From assembly GCA_030747485.1 (NCBI GenBank), contig JASLKP010000019.1:1-32273 (forward strand): a stretch of DNA of 32,273 nucleotides, in the 5' to 3' direction. This DNA comes from Candidatus Thalassarchaeaceae archaeon (GTDB lineage Archaea > Thermoplasmatota > Poseidoniia > Poseidoniales > Thalassarchaeaceae). Shown one piece after another: positions 7,828-16,211 of the stretch; position 1 is the stretch's first letter, and every line of letters starts with the position of its first letter. Below the pieces are notes generated by a model, which ran no database searches, was not told the origin of the DNA, and saw only the letters and a list, made by a program, of their open reading frames with translations. The position numbers and the translations under genes were made by a program.

Positions 7828-10509
7828 TTAGGACTGTGCTAAATTTCGCAGGACGGTCTGTAATATGCCACCATTTCTGTAATACTCAACCTCAACAGGT
7901 GTATCCAAACGGACAACTGCATCGAAGGTTACTGTTGTACCATCGTTTTTCTTGGCTGTGACCGGAATGGCCCCAAATGGCTGAAGATTTGCACTGGCTG
8001 GAATATCAAATGTCTCTGTACCATCTAGATTGAGACTATCCGCATTTTCACCTTCTGGAAATGTCAATGGCAAGACACCCATGCCAACCAAATTCGATCG
8101 ATGTATTCTCTCAAATGATGTGGCAATGACTGCTTTAACGCCAAGAAGCAAAGTACCCTTTGCGGCCCAATCACGAGATGAACCAGTTCCATATTGTTCA
8201 CCCGCGAGTACGACCAATGGTGTACCTCCATCCTGGTACCTCATCGATGCATCATATACGCTCATCACTTCACCTGTTGGGTAATGTGTGGTGTAACCTC
8301 CCTCCGTACCAGGAGCACATTCATTTCGAATACGAACATTGGCGAATGTCCCCCTCATCATCACCTCATGATTTCCTCGGCGGCTACCAAAGGAATTGAA
8401 ATCTCGAGGCAATACATCGTGAGACATGAGATATTGACCTGCTGGCCCAGTGTGAGGGAATGCACCTGCGGGAGAAATATGATCTGTTGTTACGCTGTCA
8501 CCGAGTTTCAACAGGACGTGTGCTCCCTCAATCGCAGAAATGGGCGCTGGTTCTGATTGAATCCCTTCAAAGAACGATGGTAGACGTACGTATGTGCTGT
8601 CGGGATTCCATGGATACAAATCTGTAGATTCTGATGGGATGGCATCCCAACGTGGCTCATTCATGACCGTTGAATATCGCTCATTGAACATCTCAGGTGT
8701 AATGGCTGCTGCCATTGTTTCTCGAATCTCAACGTCTGTCGGCCAAATATCAGAGAGCATCACTGGATTTCCAGCAGAATCATGACCGATTGGATCAGTC
8801 TCAAAATCAATATTCAATGTGCCAGCAATCGCATATGCAACAACCAGAGGTGGACTGGCAAGATATGAGGCCTTGACCTTTTGATGAACACGACCCTCAA
8901 AATTTCTATTTCCAGAAATGACTGAACCAACAATGAGGTTTTTCTCTTCGATGGCGTCTTCAATCTCAGTCGCAAGAGGTCCTGAATTACCGATACAGGT
9001 TGTACACCCATAACCGACATTATGGAATCCGAGTTCATTGAGAGATTCTGTCAAATTGGCTCTGTCAAAATACTCGGTGACGACACGACTTCCTGGTGCC
9101 AAACTTGGCTTGGTCCATGGTGCAATTGAGAGCCCCCTTGAAAGGGCATTTCGCGCAACAAGGCCAGCAGCTAGCATGACTGAAGGATTACTGGTATTGG
9201 TGCATGATGTGATGGCTGAAATGACAATGTCGCCATGTTTCAACGTATAATCGCCAATCGTCGAACTGGCCCCGTTTTCACTAGCATCAATACCATGACC
9301 AGAGTGACCAATTGGTGCATTGAGTGAGGTCTGCCAATGTGATTTCATCTCAGACAATTCTACACGATCTTGCGGTCGTTTTGGACCGGCCATAGCAGGT
9401 TCAACTGAAGACAAATCAAGTGAAATTCTTGAAGTGAATTCAGGAGTAGGAGTCTCTGGTGTGTAAAACATACCTTGAGCGGTGAGGAATCGCTTAACGT
9501 CCTCAATTTGTCCGGCATCGCGACCAGACAAGTGCATGTAATCAAGAGTAATTTCGTCAATGGGGAAGAATCCACAGGTTGCGCCATATTCTGGAGCCAT
9601 GTTTGCAATTGTTGCGCGATCAGGTAGAGTCAATGCGGTCATTCCCTTACCGTGGAATTCAACGAACTTGCCGACTACACCGTGCTCTCGAAGCATCTCT
9701 ACAATCTTCAGTGTCATGTCTGTGGCTGTCACACCAGGCTTCAACGAGCCTGTTAATTCAAATCCAACAACTTCTGGAAGTAGCATGTAAATGGGTTGAC
9801 CTAACATTACGGCCTCAGCTTCGATTCCACCAACACCCCAACCAAGGACACCTAAGCCATTAATCATCGTCGTGTGAGAATCAGTGCCCACCAGTGAATC
9901 GGGCATCCAAATGCCATTTTCATCGCGTGCAACCGTAGCTATCCACTCCAAATTCACCTGATGAACAATGCCACGACCAGGGGGTACGGCACGGAAATTA
10001 TCGAGACTTTTTTGGCCCCACTTTAGGAATTGATAACGCTCCATATTTCGCTCATATTCAATCTCAAGGTTGCGCTCTCTAGCATCCGGGAATAATCCCG
10101 ATACATCGACTTGCACTGAATGGTCGATGACCAAATCGACGGGGACCTGCGGATTGACTTTCTTCGGATCACCGCCCAGTGCAACCATTGCGTCACGTAA
10201 CGCCGCGATATCAACCACCGCTGGTACACCCGTGAAATCTTGAAGAATAACGCGAGATGGCATGAATGGAATTTCGATAGGTGTTTGTGTGGGAGTCCAC
10301 GCTGCAATTCGTTTGACGTCTTCTGTCGTGACAAGGAATCCATCACATTTCCGTAGTGCAGCCTCGAGCAACACGCGAATGGTACAAGGTAATTTGTCAA
10401 GTTGACATAATCCTGCATCTTCCAATGCGTGGAGGTCCGCAAATTTTGCATTGTTTCCATCGTGTGTCACAAAGGAACTCATTGCGCCGAATGAATCATC
10501 CACTGTCAT
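7828..10509 (-). CDS. acnA: Aconitate hydratase (AcnA/IRP type)
   Basis: An 893-residue full-length aconitase that isomerises citrate to isocitrate in the TCA cycle. The three [4Fe-4S] ligands are present: Cys436 in TSCTNTSNPS, and Cys502 and Cys505 in GCTTCIGNSGPL. Other conserved blocks are GTDSHTTMINGLGVLGWGVGG (about 208-228), SGNRNFEGRVH, and in the C-terminal swivelling domain GDSVTTDHISPAG and GEQYGTGSSRDWAAKGT. Length and order match AcnA/IRP1 rather than AcnB or the split isopropylmalate-isomerase type. The start at 10509 is supported by GGAGG at 10518-10522, 8 bases upstream. It lies 45 bases after the cyclophilin gene and 29 bases before the acidic protein on the same strand. With korAB nearby, two TCA-cycle enzymes are clustered. 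Confidence 0.97.
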   Translation of the reverse strand: MTVDDSFGAMSSFVTHDGNNAKFADLHALEDAGLCQLDKLPCTIRVLLEAALRKCDGFLVTTEDVKRIAAWTPTQTPIEIPFMPSRVILQDFTGVPAVVDIAALRDAMVALGGDPKKVNPQVPVDLVIDHSVQVDVSGLFPDARERNLEIEYERNMERYQFLKWGQKSLDNFRAVPPGRGIVHQVNLEWIATVARDENGIWMPDSLVGTDSHTTMINGLGVLGWGVGGIEAEAVMLGQPIYMLLPEVVGFELTGSLKPGVTATDMTLKIVEMLREHGVVGKFVEFHGKGMTALTLPDRATIANMAPEYGATCGFFPIDEITLDYMHLSGRDAGQIEDVKRFLTAQGMFYTPETPTPEFTSRISLDLSSVEPAMAGPKRPQDRVELSEMKSHWQTSLNAPIGHSGHGIDASENGASSTIGDYTLKHGDIVISAITSCTNTSNPSVMLAAGLVARNALSRGLSIAPWTKPSLAPGSRVVTEYFDRANLTESLNELGFHNVGYGCTTCIGNSGPLATEIEDAIEEKNLIVGSVISGNRNFEGRVHQKVKASYLASPPLVVAYAIAGTLNIDFETDPIGHDSAGNPVMLSDIWPTDVEIRETMAAAITPEMFNERYSTVMNEPRWDAIPSESTDLYPWNPDSTYVRLPSFFEGIQSEPAPISAIEGAHVLLKLGDSVTTDHISPAGAFPHTGPAGQYLMSHDVLPRDFNSFGSRRGNHEVMMRGTFANVRIRNECAPGTEGGYTTHYPTGEVMSVYDASMRYQDGGTPLVVLAGEQYGTGSSRDWAAKGTLLLGVKAVIATSFERIHRSNLVGMGVLPLTFPEGENADSLNLDGTETFDIPASANLQPFGAIPVTAKKNDGTTVTFDAVVRLDTPVEVEYYRNGGILQTVLRNLAQS

Positions 10510-10517
10510 GCTAATGC

Positions 10518-10522
10518 CCTCC
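10518..10522 (-). promoter_or_regulatory. Shine-Dalgarno site of acnA
   Basis: GGAGG on the minus strand, 8 bases before the ATG at 10509. It fixes the acnA start and shows that this lineage uses SD-led initiation for at least some genes. Confidence 0.7.
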
Positions 10523-10554
10523 GATTAAAGCGACTGGTGCGATACCCTTGAACA

Positions 10555-11673
10555 TCACGACCGGCGACTGACGAATGCAGCAAGCATCATGATGCCGATT
10601 CCAGCTAATGCAGAGAACCCAGATAGGCTGCCGCCGTCACCTTGTCGATTACCGGATGAATCAATCATATCGATGTGCATCGTTGCAACATCTCCATCGA
10701 TTGTAATCTTTTGAATGGTAGGCACCAAATTGCTTGGATAATCATTTTCGCCAGTAGAGACACGACTGATTTGATCAACAACGTCTACACCCGCCATTTC
10801 AGTTCCTAGCCACTCTCCTGTGGTAGCCTGACCAAAGACAGTGTGGACATTGTCTAAGTGACTGGGATTTGAGCCCTTGTCCACGAAGAAGAATTGGCTA
10901 CCACCCGTGTTTGGGCTACTGGTTTTTGCCATCGACAACGCCCCCTCAACGTGCAGTTGGGATTCACTGGCTTCATCGGGAAGAGTCCATGCTGATTCCC
11001 CTTGACCACCACAAGTAGCATCAGTAGAATATTGACCACTACAATATTGGTAGAATTTTGCAGCATAACCACCTGTGCCATCACCATTTTGAAAGTCCCC
11101 ACCTTGAATCATGAAATTATCGATAATTCGGTGATAAACAACACCCTCGTATGAGCCACCGGTCGCATGGAGTTTGAAATTCTCAACATGTCGAGGAGCT
11201 TCCTCGGGGTCTAACTGAATCACGATGGTTGCATCGTAATCTGTCGGTTGAGCCAATTGTTCTGGAATGACCTTTAGTGCGACGAGTAACAATCCGATTG
11301 CAACAATCATTGAAAGCATCCCAACGGGAGTAGGTGCTCCATCATCCCAGAATATGGCCTTGCCACCGGCTCGAATCCCTAAACCATCCATCTCTGAACG
11401 TAGACTGTTGAGAGCACGACGGGACTTCTTGTCATTGGGACTCTTCTTGAGAGCCATTTCGTAGTGGCTTGCAGCCTCACGAAATTGTTTCTTAGAACCA
11501 GATTCTCGAGCAAGTGCAGCCTTGGCATCGCCTGCCAATCTCCAAGTCATTACATCATCAGCACCATCTGAAGACCAAATCTCACGTAGAATTTCAAGCG
11601 CAGCAACTGAATCATTCTGATCGATTTTCTCTTGTGCTGAATCCCAAGCCTTCTGTATTGCAGTGGATACCAT
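10555..11673 (-). CDS. Membrane-anchored TPR-cyclophilin peptidyl-prolyl isomerase
   Basis: From the ATG at 11673 this is 372 residues. Residues 1-95 form TPR-like helices; 117-135 is a membrane span. Residues 145-330 are a cyclophilin domain with HRIIDNFMIQGGDF (catalytic Arg182, with Phe187 and Gln190) and SMAKTSSPNTGGSQFFF. A second hydrophobic segment at 352-369 ends in SRRS, after LSGFSALAG. Proline isomerisation outside the membrane with the TPR part inside is the simplest topology. An insertion at about 200-235 carries Cys211 and Cys221, which could form a disulfide outside the cell. The frame is open to 11811. An ATG at 11748 would add a hydrophobic N-terminus and reverse the topology, but its first codons coincide with an AT-rich, promoter-like stretch. 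The C-terminus resembles a PGF-CTERM signal with Pro replaced by Ser. It is divergent from korA. Confidence 0.88.
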   Translation of the reverse strand: MVSTAIQKAWDSAQEKIDQNDSVAALEILREIWSSDGADDVMTWRLAGDAKAALARESGSKKQFREAASHYEMALKKSPNDKKSRRALNSLRSEMDGLGIRAGGKAIFWDDGAPTPVGMLSMIVAIGLLLVALKVIPEQLAQPTDYDATIVIQLDPEEAPRHVENFKLHATGGSYEGVVYHRIIDNFMIQGGDFQNGDGTGGYAAKFYQYCSGQYSTDATCGGQGESAWTLPDEASESQLHVEGALSMAKTSSPNTGGSQFFFVDKGSNPSHLDNVHTVFGQATTGEWLGTEMAGVDVVDQISRVSTGENDYPSNLVPTIQKITIDGDVATMHIDMIDSSGNRQGDGGSLSGFSALAGIGIMMLAAFVSRRS

Positions 11674-11896
11674 GCCGCCGCCGAGAAGGGCTTCATTCAA
11701 AACCGCAGCGGCTAGAAAAAATTTCCATAAATACGAAAAAATGACCATGATTCTTCTTTCAATCGGTGTACTGCGAATCAATTTTGGATGAATAAGGTGT
11801 AGGTTGAGCAACGGTAATACCTATTATCGGGCCGACTCGGGGGCACGACACGCGAATGGGGGGCTACGCCCCCCGGGCCGAGGAGAAAAGACTCCG
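11674..11896 (+). promoter_or_regulatory. Divergent promoter region and structured korA leader
   Basis: This stretch separates the cyclophilin and korA genes. AT-rich segments near 11725-11740 (minus strand TATTTATGG) and 11786-11827 could hold the two promoters. The korA-proximal half turns strongly GC-rich. GGGGGGC at 11858-11864 and GCCCCCC at 11868-11874 form a perfect 7-bp stem with a 3-base loop. CGGGCCGA occurs at 11828-11835 and again at 11874-11881. CTCGG can pair with CCGAG across the hairpin. Last, GGAG (11882-11885) can pair with CTCC (11892-11895), closing a small hairpin over the korA ribosome binding site. Confidence 0.45.
11880..11885 (+). promoter_or_regulatory. Shine-Dalgarno site of korA, able to hairpin
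   Basis: GAGGAG, 11 bases before the ATG at 11897. It decides for that ATG over the open-frame start at 11804. CTCC at 11892-11895 is complementary to it, so the site can be masked by a 4-bp stem with the loop AAAAGA. Confidence 0.55.
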
Positions 11897-13690
11897 ATGA
11901 ACCGGGTAGTCAACGATTTCCAATTCAATATCGCGACTGCGAATGGGACCGGGTCTCAGTCTGCAAATCTCATTTTGTTGCATACAATGTTTGACATGGG
12001 TGTACCTGTCAGTGGCAAGAATCTCTTCCCAAGTAATATCTCAGGACTTCCAACATGGTATATTGTGAGGGTGAGTGACAACGGATACCAAGCGCCTGGT
12101 GACCGAACACATATCCAAGTCCTGATGAACAAAGCAACATGGGAAAGCGATATTGAAAATTGCCTTCCCGATACGGTCATCATCTACAATACCGATGTTA
12201 AGATGCCTGTGGAAAGAGACGACTGCGTCGTGATCGGTGTGCCAATGACAAAAATGGCTCGTGGATTGAATCCCAAATTATCAAGGATGGTTTCAAACGT
12301 CATTTATGTTGGCGTGATCGCTGAAATTTTGGGACTAGACCAAGGTATCCTTGAATCAACCGTATCAAAACAATTCAAAGGAAAAGAGAAGGCCATTTCA
12401 CTCAATGTTGAGGCTGTCCAAATCGGCAGACAATGGGCTACTGAAAATGTCGACATGGAAACAATTCCATTCAGAATTGAAGGCCGTGACAATGATGAGA
12501 ATACATTCCTCGTTGAAGGAAATGAAGCCATTGCTATCGGTGCCCATTATGGCGGCGTTGGTTTGTTATCTTGGTATCCGATTACGCCATCCAGTAGTCT
12601 AGCTGAAGGCATCATTGGATATATCCCCACACTGCGAACAGATGAGAATGGTGATTCAACTTGCGCTGTTGTGCAAGCAGAAGATGAATTGGCTGCAGCA
12701 GGGATGATCATTGGTGGTGGGTGGGCTGGAATCCGTTCGATGACTGCAACCAGTGGCCCCGGAATCTCTCTGATGTCTGAATTCATCGGACTATCTTACT
12801 TTGCAGAAATTCCCGCAGTCATCTGGGATGTCAATCGAGTGGGACCATCGACAGGGTTGCCAACACGTACACAACAAGGTGACCTTACCATGCTGTACGA
12901 AGCCAGTCATGGTGATACTCAGCATCCAGTGTTGATTCCTGGAAACATGAAGGAATGCTTTGAATTTGGATGGAGGGCATTTGATGTCGCCGAGCGTTTA
13001 CAGACGCTTGTATTCGGATTCTCCGACCTTGATTTAGGAATGAATCGTTGGGAATGCAGCGGTTTTGAATATCCTTCAGAACCGATGGATCGTGGAAAGG
13101 TAATCAGAACTCAAGAGGAATTAGATGCCATTGAAAATTATGGCAGGTATCGGGATGTAGATGGAGATGGGATCCCATGGAGAACCTTACCTGGTTCTGG
13201 TTTAGATCCAATTCTGTACCGAGGCACAGGACATGACGAGGATGGTGTATACAGTGAGAAGCCGGAAGTATATCACGCCCTAATGGCACGATTGAAGCAG
13301 AAAATAGAGAATGCAAGAACATGGTTGCCACAGCCCCTAATGCGCCTAGAAGATGAGAAGGAAGTGGGAATCATTTACTACGGCAGCATGGAAAACTCAA
13401 TTCAAGAAATCGATGATATTCTAGAACATGAAATCAATCGTAAGGTGAGTCAATGTCGAGTACGGTCACTGCCGTTATCGCCTTCAGTCGAAGATTTCAT
13501 TCGAGAGCATGAGACCATCGTTGTACTCGAAATCAATCGCGACGGCCAACTGTACGGAATCCTCCGTAGAGAATTGCCCAATGATTTGATTCCGAAAGTG
13601 CACAGTGCAGCATACAGTGATGGAATGCCTCCACGTGCACGACATTATGCGGATTTCATCAAGGGTGTCCTAGAGGAGGTGGAACAATGA
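11897..13690 (+). CDS. korA: 2-oxoacid:ferredoxin oxidoreductase, fused gamma-alpha subunit (2-oxoglutarate type)
   Basis: A 597-residue subunit of a thiamine-diphosphate enzyme that oxidatively decarboxylates a 2-oxoacid, probably 2-oxoglutarate, to the acyl-CoA with ferredoxin as acceptor. Residues 1-190 are the gamma domain (GTGSQSANLI at 17-26). The alpha domain follows, with the substrate-pocket motif SWYPITPSSS at 225-234 and GPSTGLPTRTQQGDL near 316-330. Gamma-alpha fusion with a separate beta subunit is the usual KorAB arrangement. The frame is open back to 11804, but the first 31 codons cover a GC hairpin and the SD site, and they encode a basic, Gly-rich peptide with no family counterpart, so I start at 11897. 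The stop overlaps the korB start (ATGA), which indicates coupled translation. Confidence 0.95.
   Translation: MNRVVNDFQFNIATANGTGSQSANLILLHTMFDMGVPVSGKNLFPSNISGLPTWYIVRVSDNGYQAPGDRTHIQVLMNKATWESDIENCLPDTVIIYNTDVKMPVERDDCVVIGVPMTKMARGLNPKLSRMVSNVIYVGVIAEILGLDQGILESTVSKQFKGKEKAISLNVEAVQIGRQWATENVDMETIPFRIEGRDNDENTFLVEGNEAIAIGAHYGGVGLLSWYPITPSSSLAEGIIGYIPTLRTDENGDSTCAVVQAEDELAAAGMIIGGGWAGIRSMTATSGPGISLMSEFIGLSYFAEIPAVIWDVNRVGPSTGLPTRTQQGDLTMLYEASHGDTQHPVLIPGNMKECFEFGWRAFDVAERLQTLVFGFSDLDLGMNRWECSGFEYPSEPMDRGKVIRTQEELDAIENYGRYRDVDGDGIPWRTLPGSGLDPILYRGTGHDEDGVYSEKPEVYHALMARLKQKIENARTWLPQPLMRLEDEKEVGIIYYGSMENSIQEIDDILEHEINRKVSQCRVRSLPLSPSVEDFIREHETIVVLEINRDGQLYGILRRELPNDLIPKVHSAAYSDGMPPRARHYADFIKGVLEEVEQ
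13675..13681 (+). promoter_or_regulatory. Shine-Dalgarno site of korB inside the end of korA
   Basis: GGAGGTG, 5 bases before the korB ATG at 13687. It is a near-perfect anti-SD match lying within korA, consistent with reinitiation at the ATGA overlap. Confidence 0.75.
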
Positions 13691-14721
13691 CCATCAAACT
13701 GAACGTCATTGATTTGCCGAAGGAAGATTACCAAGGTGGAAAGTCAACACTTTGTCCAGGTTGTGGTCATGACCAAATCAGTAATGTCATCATCAATGCA
13801 GCTTGGGAAAATGGATTACAACCAGAAAAACTTGCCAAGATGAGCGGCATTGGTTGCTCATCGAAAACACCTGCATATTTCCTCGGCCAATCTCATGGAT
13901 TCAACACAGTTCATGGAAGAATGCCTGCAGTAACGACAGGAGCAGCCATGGGAAATCGTGACCTGACATTCCTTGCTGTCTCTGGAGATGGCGATTCTGC
14001 AAGTATTGGAATTGGTCAATTTATTCATGCTGTTAGAAGAAATCTGGATATGGTCTACATCCTCGAAAATAACGGAGTATATGGACTCACAAAGGGACAA
14101 TACAGTGCGACTGCAGTGAAGGGTAGCAAGAAGAAAAAGGGGGCGATTAATCAAACTCAGCCCATCGATTTGTGTAAATTAGCAATCAATCTAGGGTGCA
14201 CATTTGTTGCACGTTCATTTAGTGGTTCAAAGAAACAACTTACGGCTCTGATGAAGGCAGCGATTAGTCACAAAGGATTCGCGCTCATCGATGTGATTAG
14301 CCCTTGTGTGACATTCAACAATAATGACGAGAGTCTGCGATCTTACACTTATGTCAAAGACAATGATGTCGAATTACATGCCTACGATTACATTCCCCAC
14401 CAACAACCGATTACAGATGTTGATGTTCCTGAAGGTGAATTCCACGATATTGAGTTGTTTGATGGTAGCGTATTGCGTCTGGAAACAATCGGTTCTGACC
14501 ATGACCCAACCGATGCTGTTGCCGCTCTGACAGCACTGCATCAAGCTGAAATTGAGGATAAGCACGTCACAGGATTACTATACTTTGATCCAACCAAAGC
14601 AACCGCAGTTGAAGACCAACATCTGGTAGCCACACCACTCTCAGAAATCCCTGATGAAGAAATGCGACCTAACGCAGCAAGTTTGGATGAAATCAACGCA
14701 CGCTTCAGAGGCAAGGCTTGA
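13687..14721 (+). CDS. korB: 2-oxoacid:ferredoxin oxidoreductase beta subunit
   Basis: This 344-residue subunit binds thiamine diphosphate and the [4Fe-4S] cluster of the KorAB complex. Cluster ligands are Cys23 and Cys26 (CPGCGH), Cys57 (GIGCSSKTP) and Cys207 (ISPCVTFNN). The diphosphate-binding motif runs from GDGDSASIG (100-108) to ENNGVYGLTKGQ (127-138). Residues 145-155 hold a lysine-rich loop. No separate gamma or delta (2x[4Fe-4S]) subunit gene is next to it, so this is the minimal two-subunit form. The gene overlaps korA by 4 bases and is followed after 24 bases by the phosphatase gene in the same direction. Confidence 0.96.
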   Translation: MTIKLNVIDLPKEDYQGGKSTLCPGCGHDQISNVIINAAWENGLQPEKLAKMSGIGCSSKTPAYFLGQSHGFNTVHGRMPAVTTGAAMGNRDLTFLAVSGDGDSASIGIGQFIHAVRRNLDMVYILENNGVYGLTKGQYSATAVKGSKKKKGAINQTQPIDLCKLAINLGCTFVARSFSGSKKQLTALMKAAISHKGFALIDVISPCVTFNNNDESLRSYTYVKDNDVELHAYDYIPHQQPITDVDVPEGEFHDIELFDGSVLRLETIGSDHDPTDAVAALTALHQAEIEDKHVTGLLYFDPTKATAVEDQHLVATPLSEIPDEEMRPNAASLDEINARFRGKA

Positions 14722-14745
14722 GACAGTGTCACCTCTGCGCGTAAT

Positions 14746-16095
14746 GTGCGCGCCACCGCTTTTCTCCTCGTTTTGTTGATGTTTGTGCCTTTGGCGCACG
14801 CACAGAATCTAGGTGAAACACTACAGGAGTGCCCTGGTACATTGACTGGAAGTACACAACCGCAACAAATTCACTTGCAGATGACTGATGATGCAACGGT
14901 CATGAATGTGTTATGGGCCACTGAAGGTCGCTCCAATGGCGAAGTAGAATGGAATGGGCAAACTGCCACGAGTGCAGATTACTGTTACAATCACGACGTG
15001 GCCTTCCACATGGCATCAATGACTGATCTTGTACCTGACGAAGAGGTAACCTATCGAGTGGGGAGTGGTGGAGATTGGTCCGAAGAATTCACCTTCACAC
15101 CCATTGATTCATCTGCGAGGCACTTTGAGTGGATTTCCATTGCCGATCACGGTGATTCTAGCGAAGCAATGGATGTCACTGAAGCCATCATCGCAGATGA
15201 ATCCGCTCAGATGGTCACCGTTTCAGGTGATATCGCCTATGCTGATGGTGAACAGTCTGCTTGGGATTATTGGTTTCAGGAGCAACAAGACAGCATGACA
15301 AGTATCCCTTGGGTGACTGCAGTTGGGAACCATGAGAATGAACCCGGTTACGAATTTTCACCTTACGAGCACCGATTTGACTCCGATGGACAAATAGAAT
15401 CCGAGATATTCTGGTACAGTCGAAATGTTCCGGGTGTACACATGGTCTTCATGTCGACAGAACACGATTACGCCCCAGGTAGTACCCAGTATTCTTGGCT
15501 GGAGCAGGACCTCTCTTCGGTGAATCGAGACGAGACACCCTTCGTCATTGTGTACGGACACAAACCAATGTACTCCAGTAACAGTTACCATGGCTCTGAA
15601 ATTGAGCTGCGTAATGCATTGGAAGAACTCTATTTTGAACATCGTGTGAATTTGGTGATTGCAGGTCACGACCATTTCTACGAGAGAACTTGGCCTGTTT
15701 CCTGTGTACAGAATGGCACTTACGTAAATGGTGCGAACCCCCAACACATCCGAGGTATTGAGGGTGACCGATTCGATTCGTACATGCCTCCGATTCATTT
15801 GGTGATTGGAATTGCTGGGCGTTCTGCATACGAAGAACTGGATGAACCACAACCCGAATGGAGTGCATATCGCGAAAACAATTCCTATGGTTGGACGCGA
15901 TTGGTGTTCGATGGAGATGCGGGAGAGTTGCGATTCACACATCACAGAATCGATGGAACGATTGGGGATCAATTCATCATTCAAGAGGCACCTCTAAAAT
16001 CTGAAGATGATGGTGGGATTCTAGGGATCCCCGGTTTTGGTGTTACATTGCCCCTCCTGGCGATGTTTGGGGCTGCAATGCGTCGGTTGCGTTGA
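14746..16095 (+). CDS. Secreted purple-acid-phosphatase-like metallophosphoesterase with PGF-CTERM signal
   Basis: A 449-residue exported phosphoesterase. The signal peptide (hydrophobic residues 5-17) ends at about AHA-Q20. Residues 35-118 are a fibronectin-like N-terminal domain as in purple acid phosphatases. The metal-site motifs appear in order: ADHGD (Asp134), GDIAY (Asp162, Tyr165), GNHE (Asn195, His196), GHKPMYS (His272) and GHDH (His308, His310). The C-terminus has PGFG at 429-432, a hydrophobic run and an RRLR end, matching the PGF-CTERM tripartite signal cut by archaeosortase A, which would leave a lipid-anchored surface enzyme. The first motif reads ADHGD where DxG is usual, so the metal content is uncertain. 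Translation starts at GTG 14746 because an in-frame stop (14719-14721) lies just upstream and no ATG intervenes. A role in phosphate scavenging is inferred. Confidence 0.92.
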   Translation: MRATAFLLVLLMFVPLAHAQNLGETLQECPGTLTGSTQPQQIHLQMTDDATVMNVLWATEGRSNGEVEWNGQTATSADYCYNHDVAFHMASMTDLVPDEEVTYRVGSGGDWSEEFTFTPIDSSARHFEWISIADHGDSSEAMDVTEAIIADESAQMVTVSGDIAYADGEQSAWDYWFQEQQDSMTSIPWVTAVGNHENEPGYEFSPYEHRFDSDGQIESEIFWYSRNVPGVHMVFMSTEHDYAPGSTQYSWLEQDLSSVNRDETPFVIVYGHKPMYSSNSYHGSEIELRNALEELYFEHRVNLVIAGHDHFYERTWPVSCVQNGTYVNGANPQHIRGIEGDRFDSYMPPIHLVIGIAGRSAYEELDEPQPEWSAYRENNSYGWTRLVFDGDAGELRFTHHRIDGTIGDQFIIQEAPLKSEDDGGILGIPGFGVTLPLLAMFGAAMRRLR

Positions 16096-16124
16096 AATAC
16101 GTAGGCGCAATCCGTAGGCTGCTT

Positions 16125-16197
16125 AGGCCCCTGGTGTAGCGGTCCATCATGTGGGGTTCTGGATCCCACGACCCTGGTTCGAATCCGGGGGGGCCTA
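16125..16197 (+). tRNA. tRNA-Gln (anticodon CUG)
   Basis: A complete 73-base cloverleaf can be drawn. The acceptor stem AGGCCCC (16125-16131) pairs with GGGGCCT (16190-16196), with discriminator A16197. The D arm keeps A14, G15, G18G19 and A21 and has one weak pair. The anticodon stem TGGGG/TCCCA encloses TTCTGGA, so the anticodon is CUG at 16159-16161. The T arm is CCTGG-TTCGAAT-CCGGG. There is no intron and no encoded CCA. The A1-U72 pair is the acceptor-end identity element known for archaeal tRNA-Gln that is charged through Glu-tRNA and the GatDE amidotransferase. A TTTT run follows at 16199-16202. Confidence 0.95.
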
Positions 16198-16211
16198 CTT
16201 TTGATATTGGC

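Noticed and set aside
11674-11811. Longer cyclophilin starting at 11811 or 11748
   Set aside because: The extension runs through AT-rich promoter-like sequence. 11748 remains possible, but it would place the isomerase domain in the cytoplasm.
11804-11896. N-terminal extension of KorA from an upstream in-frame ATG
   Set aside because: The 31 extra codons cover a perfect GC hairpin and the Shine-Dalgarno site, and encode a peptide with no KorA counterpart.
15358-15984. Minus-strand open frame of 208 codons
   Set aside because: It is antisense to the phosphatase gene, whose signal peptide, five metal motifs and C-terminal signal are all in the plus frame.
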